Part shown: in pieces, positions 26,307 to 35,936 of the stretch | How the letters are laid out: each line of letters opens with the position of its first letter | Position numbering within the stretch: the stretch's first letter is position 1 | NCBI GenBank assembly: GCA_947846985.1 | Contig: CANTUZ010000005.1 | Location: 50,619,389 to 50,683,388 of the forward strand | Length of the DNA stretch: 64,000 nucleotides | Origin: Fratercula arctica | Taxonomy: Eukaryota; Chordata; Aves; Charadriiformes; Alcidae | Direction: 5' to 3' | Notes under the pieces: model-generated | Databases searched by the model: none | What the model saw: only the letters and a program-made list of their open reading frames with translations | Told to the model about the DNA's origin: nothing | Translations under genes and position numbers: made by a program

Positions 26307-28250
26307 AAAAAAGGTAAGTTCTTCAGTGCTATTAAAATGTAAAAATTTAAAAAGTCAAATTTTAAACTATCCTTTCATTGGGTGATTTGTGTTACAGTGG
26401 CTTAATCATTATCTTTATAATTCACACACTCATAGCAGTTCCTTTCATTGTGATTTCATCAAAAAGGGAAAATTTATCTGATAAGACTATTCGTATAATC
26501 ACATTCAGCCTCAAATTGTGAAAATATGATTCACAGTCACTGAATTCCAGAGATGATTGATTTATGCAAGTTACTCTGTGAATGAAATAGCGCTTATTCA
26601 TATTCCCCAGACAGACAGAGAACTTCTGGTGTCTGGGACAGCCACAGTCAACCTCCTTTAACCTCTATGAGAAATATGTTATGGAGTGACATCTTACAAC
26701 CTGTCATGATATTTGATTACCAGCATAAGAAAAAGTTCAAAAAACCACACTTTTCCTTTCTTTCTCTTTCCTGCCATCCCCATTTCACACACACAAAACC
26801 CTGATTAATTATTCACAGCACAAGAGGATGGTTTTAATATCTGTAATACCATATTCTCATTAATATCTACTTTCAGACATCTCAACAGCCATAACTAAAA
26901 TTTTAACAGGAGAAATCAACTACAGTAGTAAAAAGATCTTTCCAGTAAATTAATTTTACAGATGTTTTGTTGGATGCTTCAATGGGTCATTTTTATTAAT
27001 GAGACTATTAAAGTACTTAAAAGCAAGCACTAAATACAAACGAGTTCACTTGCGGCTGTTAAAAAAATTCATCTACAGTTATGGACGTACAAAAATAGCC
27101 AGTCTTTCTTCGTCATTCATTTTGGTCAGCTGCTTTGGGGTTCTTTTGTCCTCCAAAGGTGTTGTAGTGATGATATTTACAAATATCTATAAAGCAACAA
27201 GCAGCTTTTGAATGCAGTTTTTGTTCCTAAACTAATTATATAAATGCTTCTCTGAAACAGTCTGATACGTGATCACTCCAAACTTCTGGGTTAATTTATA
27301 CTGTGAGTTGATTCCTTGTGTGTATCTACACAAATCCTTTTATAGAGAGGAAAAGAATATTAGTTATGGTTACAAGAAATTAGCTAATATTAGGGGAGTG
27401 CATGGAAATAGTTTCTAAAAGGAAGAGACAAGTGTACCAGTGGAGTCAGGAGAGGGTTTGCCCATTACCATTTTGGAATGCTTCTTCTACGTTGGATCAT
27501 CTTCCCCACTTCCCCTAGCAGGACTGTAAATCAGAAAATTCAGTGGTGGGAACTCAGGTTCTAGTTTAATCTTTTGGTACTCTGAATAACCTTGGATATC
27601 AGCATTCACTGCATATTAGTTTCCTCCTTCCCCCCCTCCCTTCTTCTACATATATATTTAACACTGAATTTCTTGAATTTGCAACTGTTAGCCTGGAGAG
27701 AACTGCAAGATCTTTATATGTTTCACGGTTACTGAAACTGTATGGTCCAGTCATCTTAATATATCCACTTTCCCCTATGCTTCCCCTGAAAGCCTGCTTC
27801 AGAGTTTGTGCAAAATATGCATTTGCCTGGCAACGTGAATGTAACTCATTTGTAGTGCTCGGTAGTTTCACTTCCAGTCACATTTTTAAAACAAAGCAGA
27901 AATCTGTCACTGCATTTTACAGCGATTCAAAAGGACTTGTGCATATGAGCCTTGCTCTAAAACTATTACCTCTCTCCAGACATTGAGATTTTTCTTATTC
28001 CTGATTAGCTTAGGTGCATGTTAGTTGCTGAGCTGCTTCTGCACATGAAAATTAGTACATCAGTGTATTTACAAAAATTCACGGTTTTTACTAGCTGGTG
28101 GCTAAGCTTACTGATCACACTATGGATCCAGAGTTCTCATTTCATTCAGTCCTAGGGTACTTATCTTTGATTTGATCAAAATCCCTTTTGACAGGAACAT
28201 AAACATGAAATTTGGCAGGTAGTTCCTCTTAGTCACAAGTTGAAAAACAG

Positions 28251-28592
28251 AATCATAGAATTATAGAATGGTTTGGGTTGGAAGGGACCTTAAAGATCAT
28301 CTAGTTCCAACCCCACTGCCATGGGCAGGGACACCTCCCACTAGACCAGGTTGCTCAGAGTCCCATCCAACCTGGCTTTGAACACTTCCAGGGAAGGAGC
28401 ATCCACAACTTCTCTGAACAACTTGTTCCAGTGTCTTACCACTCTCACAGTAAAGAATTTCTTCCTAATATCTCATCTAAATCTCCCCTCTCTCAGGTTA
28501 AAACCATTCCCCCTCATGCTATTGCTCTACTCCCTGATAAAGAGTTCCTCCCCATTTCTCCTGTAGGTCCCCTTTAGGTACTGTAAGGGGCT
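28251..28592 (-). other. CR1 3' UTR and terminal octamer repeat
   Basis: This is the noncoding 3' end of the 28.25-31.25 kb CR1. It carries the conserved segment that the CR1 reverse transcriptase is thought to recognise on its own RNA. It includes the phrases AAAGATCATCTAGTTCCAAC and CTTCCAGGGAAGGAGCATCC (plus sense). The octamer is present only about twice and is slightly degraded. Confidence 0.85.
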
Positions 28593-29255
28593 CTAAGGTC
28601 TCCCTGGAGCCTTCTCCAGGCTGAACAACCCCAGCTCTCTCAGCCTGTCCTCATAGGAGAGGTGCTCCAATCCTCTGATCCCCTTCGTGTCCCTCCTCTG
28701 GACCTGTTCCAACGGGTCCTTGTTGTTCCTGTGCTGAGGACTCCAAAGCTGGACACAATACTGCAGATGGGGTCTCACCAGAGCGGAGTAGAGGGACAGA
28801 ATCACCTCACTTGACCTTCTGGCCATACTTTTTTTGATGCAGCCCAGGATACGGTTGGTTTTCTGGGCTGCAAGCACACATTGCAGGCTCCTGTTGAGCT
28901 TGTCAGCCAATAACAGCCCCAAGTCCTTCTTGACAGGGCTGATCTCAATACATTCTCTGCCCAGCCTATATTTGTGCTTGGGATTGCCCTGACCCATGTG
29001 CAGGACCTTGCACTTGGCCTGGTTGAACTTCATGAGGTTGGCACAGGCCCACCTCTCAAGCCTGTCCAGGTCCCTCTGGATGGCATCCCTTCCCTCCAGC
29101 ATGTTGACCGCACCACACAGCTCGGTGTCATTGGCAAACTTGCTGAAGGTGCACTCAATCCCACTGTCCATGTCACTGACAAAGATGTTAAATAGCACTG
29201 GTCCCAGTACCGACCGCTGAGGGACACCACTTGTCACTGGTTTCCACTTGGACAT
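28593..29255 (-). pseudogene. CR1 ORF2: RT palm/thumb and C-terminus (decayed)
   Basis: A 220-codon open frame covers the C-terminal half of the CR1 reverse transcriptase. Near residue 8 it has the conserved TSGVPQ segment (RT motif B) followed by SVLGPVLFNIF. The motif C box, normally FADD, reads FAND at residues 40-43 (codon for N at 29130-29132). The first catalytic aspartate is therefore lost and the enzyme should be inactive even without the frame breaks. Downstream, the LVRPHLQYCVQLWSP and LSYEDRLRELGLFSLE segments are typical of the CR1 C-terminus. The start shown is just the first Met after a break; the real protein began about 2 kb upstream. Confidence 0.95.
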
Positions 29256-29308
29256 TGAACTGTTGACTCAACACTTTGAGTGTGGTCATCTAGCCAATTC
29301 CTTATCCA

Positions 29309-29788
29309 CTAAGTGGTCCATCCATCATATCCCTGTATCTCCAATTTAGAGACCAAGATGTCATGCGGGACAGCATCAAATGCTTCACACAAATCCAGGT
29401 AGATGTTCTCGGATGCTCCCCCCTTATCCACCAATGCTGTAACTCCATTGTAGAAGGCCACCAAATTTGTCAGGCATGACTTGCCCTTAGTGAAGCTACG
29501 TAAGCTGTTACCAATCACCTCTTTATTTTCCATGTGCTTCAGCAGAGATTCCGGGAGGATCTGCTCCATGATCTTGCCGGGCACAGAAGTGAGACTGACC
29601 AGCTTGTTGCTCCCTGGGTCTTCCTTTTTTCCCTTTTTGAAAATGGGAGTTGTGTTTCCCCTTTTCCAGTGAGTGGGAACTTCACCAGGCTGACATGACT
29701 TTTCAAATATAATGGAAAGTGGCTTAGCAACTCCATCCACCAGCTCCCTCAAGGACTCACAGATGGATTTCATCATGGACTTATGCAA
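29309..29788 (-). pseudogene. CR1 ORF2: RT fingers/palm (decayed)
   Basis: This frame holds the N-terminal RT motifs: [19 protein letters not shown], a PGKIMEQIL segment, [11 protein letters not shown], and motif A as [12 protein letters not shown], where the catalytic aspartate is kept. It lies in a different frame from the piece downstream (28593-29255), so at least one indel falls in 29256-29308, where the expected WTVRW-like region is scrambled. In the intact element it is part of one continuous endonuclease-RT polyprotein that reverse-transcribes CR1 RNA at the target site. Confidence 0.93.
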
Positions 29789-29826
29789 CTTGAGGTTCCT
29801 TAGATGGTCTCGAAACGGATCTTCTC

Positions 29827-30027
29827 CTACAGTGGGTGGTTCTTCATCCTCATAGCCCTGGCTTTTGCCTCATAGCCCTGGCTTTTGCCTTCTGCAACTT
29901 GGACGGTGTGGTTAGAGCCCTTGATGGTGAAGACCAAGGAGAAAAAGTCATTCAGTACCTCAGCTTTCTCCATATCCTGGGTGACCAGGTCTCCTGTTTC
30001 CTTCTGGAGAAGGCTCACATCTTTCAT
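29827..30027 (-). pseudogene. CR1 ORF2 linker between endonuclease and RT (3' part)
   Basis: The segment contains ETGDLVTQDMEKAEVLNDFF, a signature of the region just before the CR1 reverse transcriptase. It is continuous in the ancestral element with the KDKGKTR region at about 30220-30300, from which it is now separated by the nested CR1 fragment. Its 3' end is disrupted by a 20-bp tandem duplication that shifts the frame. Confidence 0.9.
29851..29890. repeat. Perfect 20-bp tandem duplication inside CR1
   Basis: The 20-mer CATAGCCCTGGCTTTTGCCT occurs twice head to tail (29851-29870 and 29871-29890). Twenty is not a multiple of three, so it frameshifts ORF2. The copies are identical, so the event is young relative to the insertion or has been homogenised. 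Confidence 0.92.
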
Positions 30028-30029
30028 AT

Positions 30030-30212
30030 AATCATAGAATCATAGAACCATGGAGTTGGAAGGGACCTCTGGACATCATCTAGTCCAACCCCCCTGCCAG
30101 AGCAGGATCACCTTAGAGCAGGCTGCACAGGAACGCATCCAGGCAGGTTTTGAATGTCTCCAGAGATGGAGACTCCACCACACCTCTGGGCAGCCTGTTC
30201 CAGTGCTCTGCC
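30030..30212 (-). mobile_element. Nested CR1 3'-end fragment inside the larger CR1
   Basis: A second CR1 3' terminus (octamer as AATCATAGAATCATAG, then GGAGTTGGAAGGGACCTCTGG in shortened form) sits inside the linker of the larger element. The outer CR1 reads up to about 30026 and resumes near 30213 (GTCTTGCCTTTATCTTTGAC). The insert is only about 180 bp, 5'-truncated, noncoding, in the same orientation as its host. It belongs to a different CR1 subfamily from the host 3' end, with GGAGTTGG rather than GGTTTGGGTTGG. It must be younger than the host copy. No target-site duplication is evident. Confidence 0.9.
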
Positions 30213-30480
30213 CTAGTCTTGCCTTTATCTTTGACATACTTACAGAAGTTTTTCTTGTTGTCCTTGATGTCTCTGGCCAGCTTCAATTCTATCTGGGCTT
30301 TAGCTTGCCTAATCTGGTTCCTGGCCACTTGGACAGTTTCTCTGTAATCCTCCCAGTCAACCTGTCCTTGCTTCCACCCTCTGTAGACCTCCTTTTTGCT
30401 TTTGAGCTTGTCCAGGAGCTCCTTGTTCATCCATGCAGGCCTCCTGGCTTTTTTGCCTGACTTCTGTCTTGGGATGCACT
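30213..30480 (-). pseudogene. CR1 ORF2 linker region (5' part)
   Basis: The minus strand encodes [20 protein letters not shown] and [20 protein letters not shown], highly characteristic of the CR1 region between endonuclease and RT. The frame runs straight into the nested CR1 fragment (the tail [12 protein letters not shown]... is insert sequence, not CR1 protein). Upstream it joins the endonuclease region with a frame change near 30480. Confidence 0.9.
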
Positions 30481-31021
30481 ATTCCCGAGCTAGGAGAAGG
30501 TGATCCTTAAATTTCTTGTGCCCTGTTGTGTTGTCCCTCCAACAGATATCAGGGTGGTTGAAGTCCCCATGAGGACCAGGGTCTGTGAATGTGATGCTGC
30601 TCCTATCTGTCTATAGAGGGTCCGATCTGCTCCATCATCCTGGTCAGCCGGCCTGTAGCAGACCCCCACTGTGACGTCACCTGCCCCTGCGTTCCCTTTA
30701 ATCTTGACCCGTAAACTCTCCATTGGAGCTCCATGCACTCCAGCTGTTCATTGACATAGTGCGCAACAACTCTTCCTCGTCTCCCCTGCCTGTCCTTCCT
30801 GAAGAGCCTGTATCCCTCCATTCCAACACTCCAGTCATAGGAGCCATCTCACCAGGTCTCTGTGATGCCAATGAGATTGTAACCCTGGAGGCGTGCATCT
30901 CTAACTCCTCTTGCTTGTTTCCCCATGCTACATTCATTTGCATAGAGGCACTTGAGCTGGGCCCCTGATGAAGCTGACTTGTGGGATGGAGTGGCTGCAT
31001 TTCATTCATGCTGCTCTTCAT
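30481..31021 (-). pseudogene. CR1 ORF2: AP-like endonuclease (decayed)
   Basis: Several overlapping minus-strand frames together match the CR1 endonuclease: MGKQ-like N-terminus near 30930, a GITETWWDGSYDW-type region near 30840-30890 (visible in shifted frames), EGYRLFRKDRQGRRGRVV at 30760-30821, and VTVGVCYRPADQD at about 30640-30690. The usual GDFN active-site box near 30580 is degraded to GTST. Frame jumps occur at least twice. In a working CR1 this domain nicks target DNA to prime reverse transcription. Confidence 0.88.
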
Positions 31022-32689
31022 GGGGCCTTCCTTTGCAGTGTTTTTTCCACGACTCCCCAGTTTCTATTGCCTCAGGAGCCCCTGGCTCATCTCCATAAGG
31101 CTTCAAGTGTGCTGCAGCATACCCAGCACATCTCAGAGGAACAGGTTGAGGGCCTTTGCTAGTGATCCATCCCTTAGACCTTGGAGTGTCATCCTTTGGC
31201 TTGTCACAAGCAAGCCTGATAATATCCCCCTCCCTCGTCCAGTCTAGTTTAAATATACTGGATAACTATCGCTCTCTCAAATTGCATCCACATGTATTAA
31301 AATTCTCTCTGAGATCAGCTGATGTAATTAATTCAGGTAGAACTAAATCACATCCAGAAAACATAAAAGTAGCATCAGCTCAGGGAATCTGAGTTTAAGT
31401 TATTTTTCAGTTCTCTTCTTATTTTAAGACTGAAGATAATAGCTCTGTTTTACCCTTCCTGTCCAATAAAGCATTTTAACACTGCTCTTGAACAGGTCTC
31501 AATTACTGCAAAAGTAGCAGTATGAGGGCATCAGGAGCTCTTGTGAGAAAATAACTGCTTAACAGTCTTTATGATGATGAGTCATTGGGCAGAAAGATCA
31601 TTTTCATCTTCTTTTGCATAGCCTTGAGGACATTGCAATTACTTACAGAACAATAACATTACCCCAGGCTCTTCTGGCAGGCCTGGTGATACCATAATGG
31701 ACAGCAGCAGACAAAAAGTAACAAATAAGCAAACAAAAAGCTGTGTGATATAGTGTCTATTAAAAAGATAAAAGGAAGGGGTGGAAAGGACCAGGCATGA
31801 GAGGGATTGCCACTGTTTACCAAATTGAAGGCACATTATTTTCTTCTGAATCCATTCATGGGAAATAAAGCACTAAGTAAATAAGAAAATTAAGTTGAAC
31901 TTGGCAATGCTTAGCACAGGACTTGCCTATAAACTCTGTGTCCTAGATACGGCTCTTCATGGACTTCGGGAAAAATGAGACCTTTATTTTATGAATAATA
32001 ATAGATTAAGTAAAAGCAGATGTTTTTTCTACAGATTTTGCTTTCTTTAACTGAGTAGGAGAGTGTGCTGATATCCAGACAGAAATCTGAAAGGTTACGC
32101 ACTATCATATTACGCTCATTAGACAGTACACTTTTTATTTGTTGTCATGCTGTGAAGCAACAAAAGAAATTACACATTAAGGATGTGAATAATGGTATCT
32201 CTGAAATAGTACAACGCTAACTGACAAGGCAAGATCAGTGCCACTGCTTCAATTTTCAGTTTGCTTTTTTCAGTATGCCTTTCCCCTGGAATATTAAATG
32301 CGTCAAGTATTTTGTCTAATTCAGCCTTTGGATTCCTCTTATGCCAATAATAAGCTGGAAATGTATTACAGGAGTTAAATCAGTTCCCATTTCACCCATC
32401 TTTTTTTTTACATGCCACCCACCTGAGGTTGATTGACTCGAGTTTCTGGCATGTTAGATAGATAGTACGAATGATTTAATTGCATGACCTGAAAATGAAA
32501 GCTTGAAGAGAGAGCTTTGTCCATCCAGCTACTAGCTGAGGACAGGATTTATTCACCTTGTCTCTCTTGTATATATTAATCTCATTAGAGTTGCAGTCTG
32601 GAAGTCCTGCTATGGGAAGATAGCATTAGCAGTCCTTAGAACATGGGATCTTAAACTGTATTTTCTGACAACTGCAGCAATGCCATACA

Positions 32690-32830
32690 GCTCCTTGCTG
32701 TCCGGGAGCACTAAGGGTAGCTGGGGGTCAAGCCCTGCAGGGGGCAGGTACAACCAGGACCCTCCCGGGGAGACTGAGCAGAGCCATTGGCGCCCATGGG
32801 GCCCTGACACTCACTGCTGGTAAGGCTTTA
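32690..32830. other. Isolated GC-rich patch of unknown origin
   Basis: About 140 bases are clearly GC-richer than the flanks, with CCCGGGG and GGCGCCC strings and several CpGs. At 32788-32795 the octamer TGGCGCCC equals the start of a lysine-tRNA primer-binding site, preceded by CCAT, as at an LTR/PBS border. Beyond that octamer the match to a lysine PBS is poor and no LTR partner is seen. It may be a retroviral scrap, an exon or a conserved element. I cannot tell which. Confidence 0.3.
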
Positions 32831-33450
32831 GCTTTTGATTTTTGGGAGCCTTTGGAAGTGTGCCTTATATTACAGTCGTATCATGTACTGGTTTTGGAAT
32901 TCATACAACAACTGTCATCTTTGCAGCAGGATTCAGTATTTGTTTATCAGGTGTGTAAGGCCCGTTCCCATCCTGATGTAATTGTTATAGACAAGTTGCT
33001 CGTTAATGCTAAAAATAAGACTCTTTGTATTAATGTATGTTCTGCGGTATCTTTAGCTGGATTGACTCAAAGATAAGAACTTCCTTCTGAATTACTAAAT
33101 ATTAGCCAAGCTGTCTTACCGCTTCTTCTTTTTTATATTTTTAATGGACAAACATTTTTGATCTGTTGAATCACATGCTAGAAGCTAGAATGAACCAATA
33201 GCTTTGTCATGTTTTACCAAACACTTCAATAACAATTCTTAGTTCTAGTCTCTCCTTTTGGTATCTCATTATTTTAGTACTTGCGAACAACTCATAGCAT
33301 AGCATTTCTGAAATTTCCTGTCTCTTTCTCAGTGGTAGATGCTTTTCTTTTTGTTTTCAGCTTGTGACTGTGGATAGTACAAGACAAGTTGCATTTAGGT
33401 CTTCTTGACTGCTGCTTTTCTGTTAGTTTTTAAAAACTTGAGTTTATCTT

Positions 33451-33452
<2 letters not shown>

Positions 33453-33483
<31 letters not shown>
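33453..33483. repeat. 31-base poly-T tract
   Basis: An uninterrupted T run. On the minus strand it is a poly-A placed immediately after an open frame that ends TAA, discussed in the next entry. Confidence 0.95.
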
Positions 33484-33486
<3 letters not shown>

Positions 33487-33766
33487 GAAAGGTGTTAAAT
33501 GACTTCATCCCTGCTCCATGCTCCATTTTGTTTGTTAATGTATTGACAGTGCGGAGCTTCTGCATGACTCTCCACTGTGAGCCCTCATTCACGTAGGTGG
33601 CATTCATTTTCAGTAAACCAAAATAATCTCTCATTTGTTGGGGTTTTCTTTTAATATCCTGCCAAATAAATGCACAGGGTTTAGTCAGTTCTAATGTATT
33701 CTCCATATCCAACACAAAGTGTTTGTCAGCTGACATTTGCCATCCACAAACTGCTTGTGCGAATTA
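33480..33766 (-). other. Unidentified ORF ending in poly-A, possible retrocopy
   Basis: The minus strand is open for about 93 codons from just after a stop near 33766 to a TAA at 33480-33482; the first Met is at 33736. The stop runs straight into a 31-base A tract. The translation is mixed-charge (contains YFGLLKMNATYVNEGSQWRV), not low complexity, and unfamiliar to me. The arrangement of body plus poly-A suggests a reverse-transcribed mRNA. Against that, birds have few processed pseudogenes, a stop at the very tail leaves no 3' UTR or AATAAA, and no flanking duplication is seen. A chance ORF next to a poly-A microsatellite is the main alternative. Confidence 0.25.
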
Positions 33767-34430
33767 AGCATCCTAGCTCTCCTTGTATAGACTTTCTATA
33801 CAATTGAGATTTCCTGTATTCTGTTCATACGTCCTAGAAATTCAGACGGTTTCTAATACCACAGCCTAACTTGAAGATATCATCCTTTATCTCTGATAAA
33901 GGAACCTGAACCAGAATCTGCTTTTTCCCAACAATAAAAGATTACATTTATCCTGAATATAAATAACAGCAACTCTGAGTCATGCAAAGCTAAACATAAA
34001 ATAAATTTCTACCTACCTTTGAAAAAAAAAATTGTGATTTCCTGACTCTAATGAAGTTACTTTAATTTTAGCACAATTTCAGTAGGGCCAGGATTTAATT
34101 TTTAATGATAGATGTCATTGTTTTAACCTTCAGTCTGCTTTAGTCTACCTTCTGTATTTAGCATGTCATGTTTTCAAAATGCTTCAAAGTCCCACAAAAG
34201 TCCTGTCAAAAAACACAGACACACTAAAAAATCTGAAGTTACAAGTTACAAACAATGTCAATAACATGTCTGAAAAACTCAGTTTCTGCCCTGAATCTGT
34301 TTGCTTAAACTTTAATCTGCTTCAAAGTCATGTCTGTTACATTAACCCAATCACCCTCTTCTATGGAGTTTTTGTTTGGCAACACAAATACCAGTCCTCG
34401 GTTCTTTCGGCCATCCAACTTGTAGCCATT

Positions 34431-34458
34431 GCGGGGTGGGGGGCGTGGAGGGAGGGGG
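34431..34458 (+). repeat. G-rich tract with quadruplex potential
   Basis: GGGG, GGGGGG, GGAGGGAGGGGG runs are separated by short loops, including a CGTGGA. It meets the usual G4 pattern on the plus strand. No gene start is apparent nearby. Confidence 0.75.
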
Positions 34459-35648
34459 ACATGAGTGAAAAAAAGAGGCAGATGTAAAGCACAGTAAAGA
34501 TGCAAAGAGAGGAACAGGAAAAAGAAAAAGGGTTTCCATTATGCAATACAATCAAAAGCACCTGTGCTGGAATTCATTAACTCCATTGAGCAGGCAGCTG
34601 CATATTTGCAACATCCTGATGAGGCAGGGGAAAAAAAAGGAGAGCAGATGACTGACTGTACAGATTGGAAAACATAACAAAACATTTAAAGTGCTTCATT
34701 TTCTTATTCAGGCATTTAATTATCCTATTTCCCTTTTAGAACTGCAGATTTCCTTGTATTTCTGTGATATAATATGTTTGTATAGTTCATTTTACAGGTA
34801 TCTTCATTACAAATACAAAAGAACACTGGAATAATGTTTCCCAAAATGTACAGCTTATACTGCTGGTTCTGCAAAGTTAAATACTTGAAGTAGTGCTGAA
34901 CACCTTTATTCTGTAACTTTATAATTTAGGAGAGACCATTCTAATTAGCAATCATCCTGGACATATTAGGCAATTGTTTTCACTATCCCAAATCTCTCTG
35001 TGCTTTATGCTAGACAGGTAAGTTTATAATCAATGGAAATTTTACTTGGACCTCTGTCATGGCTTGCAGTTGTGGAAGAAGTTCATTTTGCTGATTCATT
35101 CACCTTTTGTAATTAAGGGTCATCTTGACCTCACTGTCTCCTTTTTGGCCTCTGCTAACAGTGATTATATAAATTATATTCAAGCACCTATTGGATTCTT
35201 CAGGTGGAAATTCTGAAAATTGGTGATCGCAGATGTCTCCTACAAGTAACTTCTCTGATGCTGAGGGAAGACTGTAGGTATTAATGCTTATATTCCATTC
35301 TAATCGTGTTGCCTAAGGGATCAAGTGTGTGTAAGGAATATGGAGTTGGACAACGGCTTCTGAAAGTTGGAGCATCACAAAGTTCCCGTGAACAAATTTC
35401 CTCGGGTTTAGCAAGGGAAAACAGATGCATGCCATTGGTCACCTAAACTTCAGTAGCATCTCTATAAATGAAAGGCTTTAGCAAGCCTCCATGATGCACT
35501 GAGTTTTGGCTCCTACTGAGATACTGTGTTACATGACACAAGCAGGAATTACTGGCAGTAGTTGGTCTGCAGGTCGGCCTGCATGTGGCATCATGTTTCT
35601 CATTATGATTTGTGGTCTATTGTTTATAATTTTTTGAGATTAATTCAT

Positions 35649-35936
35649 TGTCGTGGTTTAACCTCAGACGGCAACAAAGAACCATGTGGCTGCTCTCTCA
35701 GACTCGTGGGTTGAGACAAAGGCAGTTTAACAGAACAGCAGAGGGAACAAGAAAACAACAACAGTAACAGGGACAGAGGAATGCACAAACACAATTATGG
35801 ATCCGCCGCTCACCGTCTGTACCTGTCGCCCCCTCCCTTGGCAGCTTGGAATGGGCATGGCTCACATGGGATGGAATACCTGTGTCCCTGCCAGACCCTG
35901 GGGAGAATTAACCCTATCCCCGCAGGAACCAGGACA
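35649..35936 (-). mobile_element. Solo ERVL-class LTR
   Basis: The 288-bp unit reads TGTCGTGGTTTAACCTC... to ...GAACCAGGACA in plus sense. On the minus strand it therefore starts TGTCCTGG and ends GTTAAACCACGACA, the ends of a widespread avian ERVL LTR family. It is recognisably the same family as the 3' LTR at 56070-56434, in opposite orientation and with an internal deletion. Flanking pentamers TTCAT (35644-35648) and TTAAT (35937-35941) differ at one base and fit a 5-bp target duplication. No internal viral sequence adjoins it, so it is a solo LTR left by recombination between the two LTRs of a former provirus. Confidence 0.9.

Larger units (their letters stand above)
13263..28250. other. 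Unique noncoding DNA, 13.3-28.2 kb
   Basis: This is about 15 kb with no recognisable mobile element or gene apart from the small entries listed inside it. Open frames are short, lack motifs, and overlap each other on both strands. A somewhat GC-richer patch at about 24.57-25.15 kb holds the exon candidate at 24615-24726. Confidence 0.6.
28251..31245 (-). mobile_element. CR1 LINE, 5'-truncated, about 3 kb
   Basis: On the minus strand this is a single CR1 retrotransposon. Its 3' end at 28251 shows the CR1 terminal octamer repeat (AATCATAGAATTATAG in plus sense) and the hallmark GGTTTGGGTTGGAAGGGACC. Going upstream come a 3' UTR of about 340 bp, a reverse transcriptase, a linker and an apurinic-like endonuclease. 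Homology fades near 31245, so ORF1 and the start of the element are missing. Full CR1 elements are about 4.5 kb, so this is longer than most avian copies. Frameshifts, a tandem duplication, a nested CR1 fragment and a changed RT catalytic residue show it is dead. No poly-A tail or target duplication is seen, as expected for CR1. Confidence 0.97.
31246..35648. other. Unique noncoding DNA, 31.2-35.6 kb
   Basis: Mostly AT-rich unique sequence. It holds a GC-rich patch at 32690-32830, a 31-base poly-T at 33453 beside an unidentified ORF, and a G-rich tract at 34431. No gene is recognised. Confidence 0.6.

Noticed and set aside
28974..29230. Plus-strand ORFs across the CR1
   Set aside because: They are antisense shadows of the CR1 reverse transcriptase frame.
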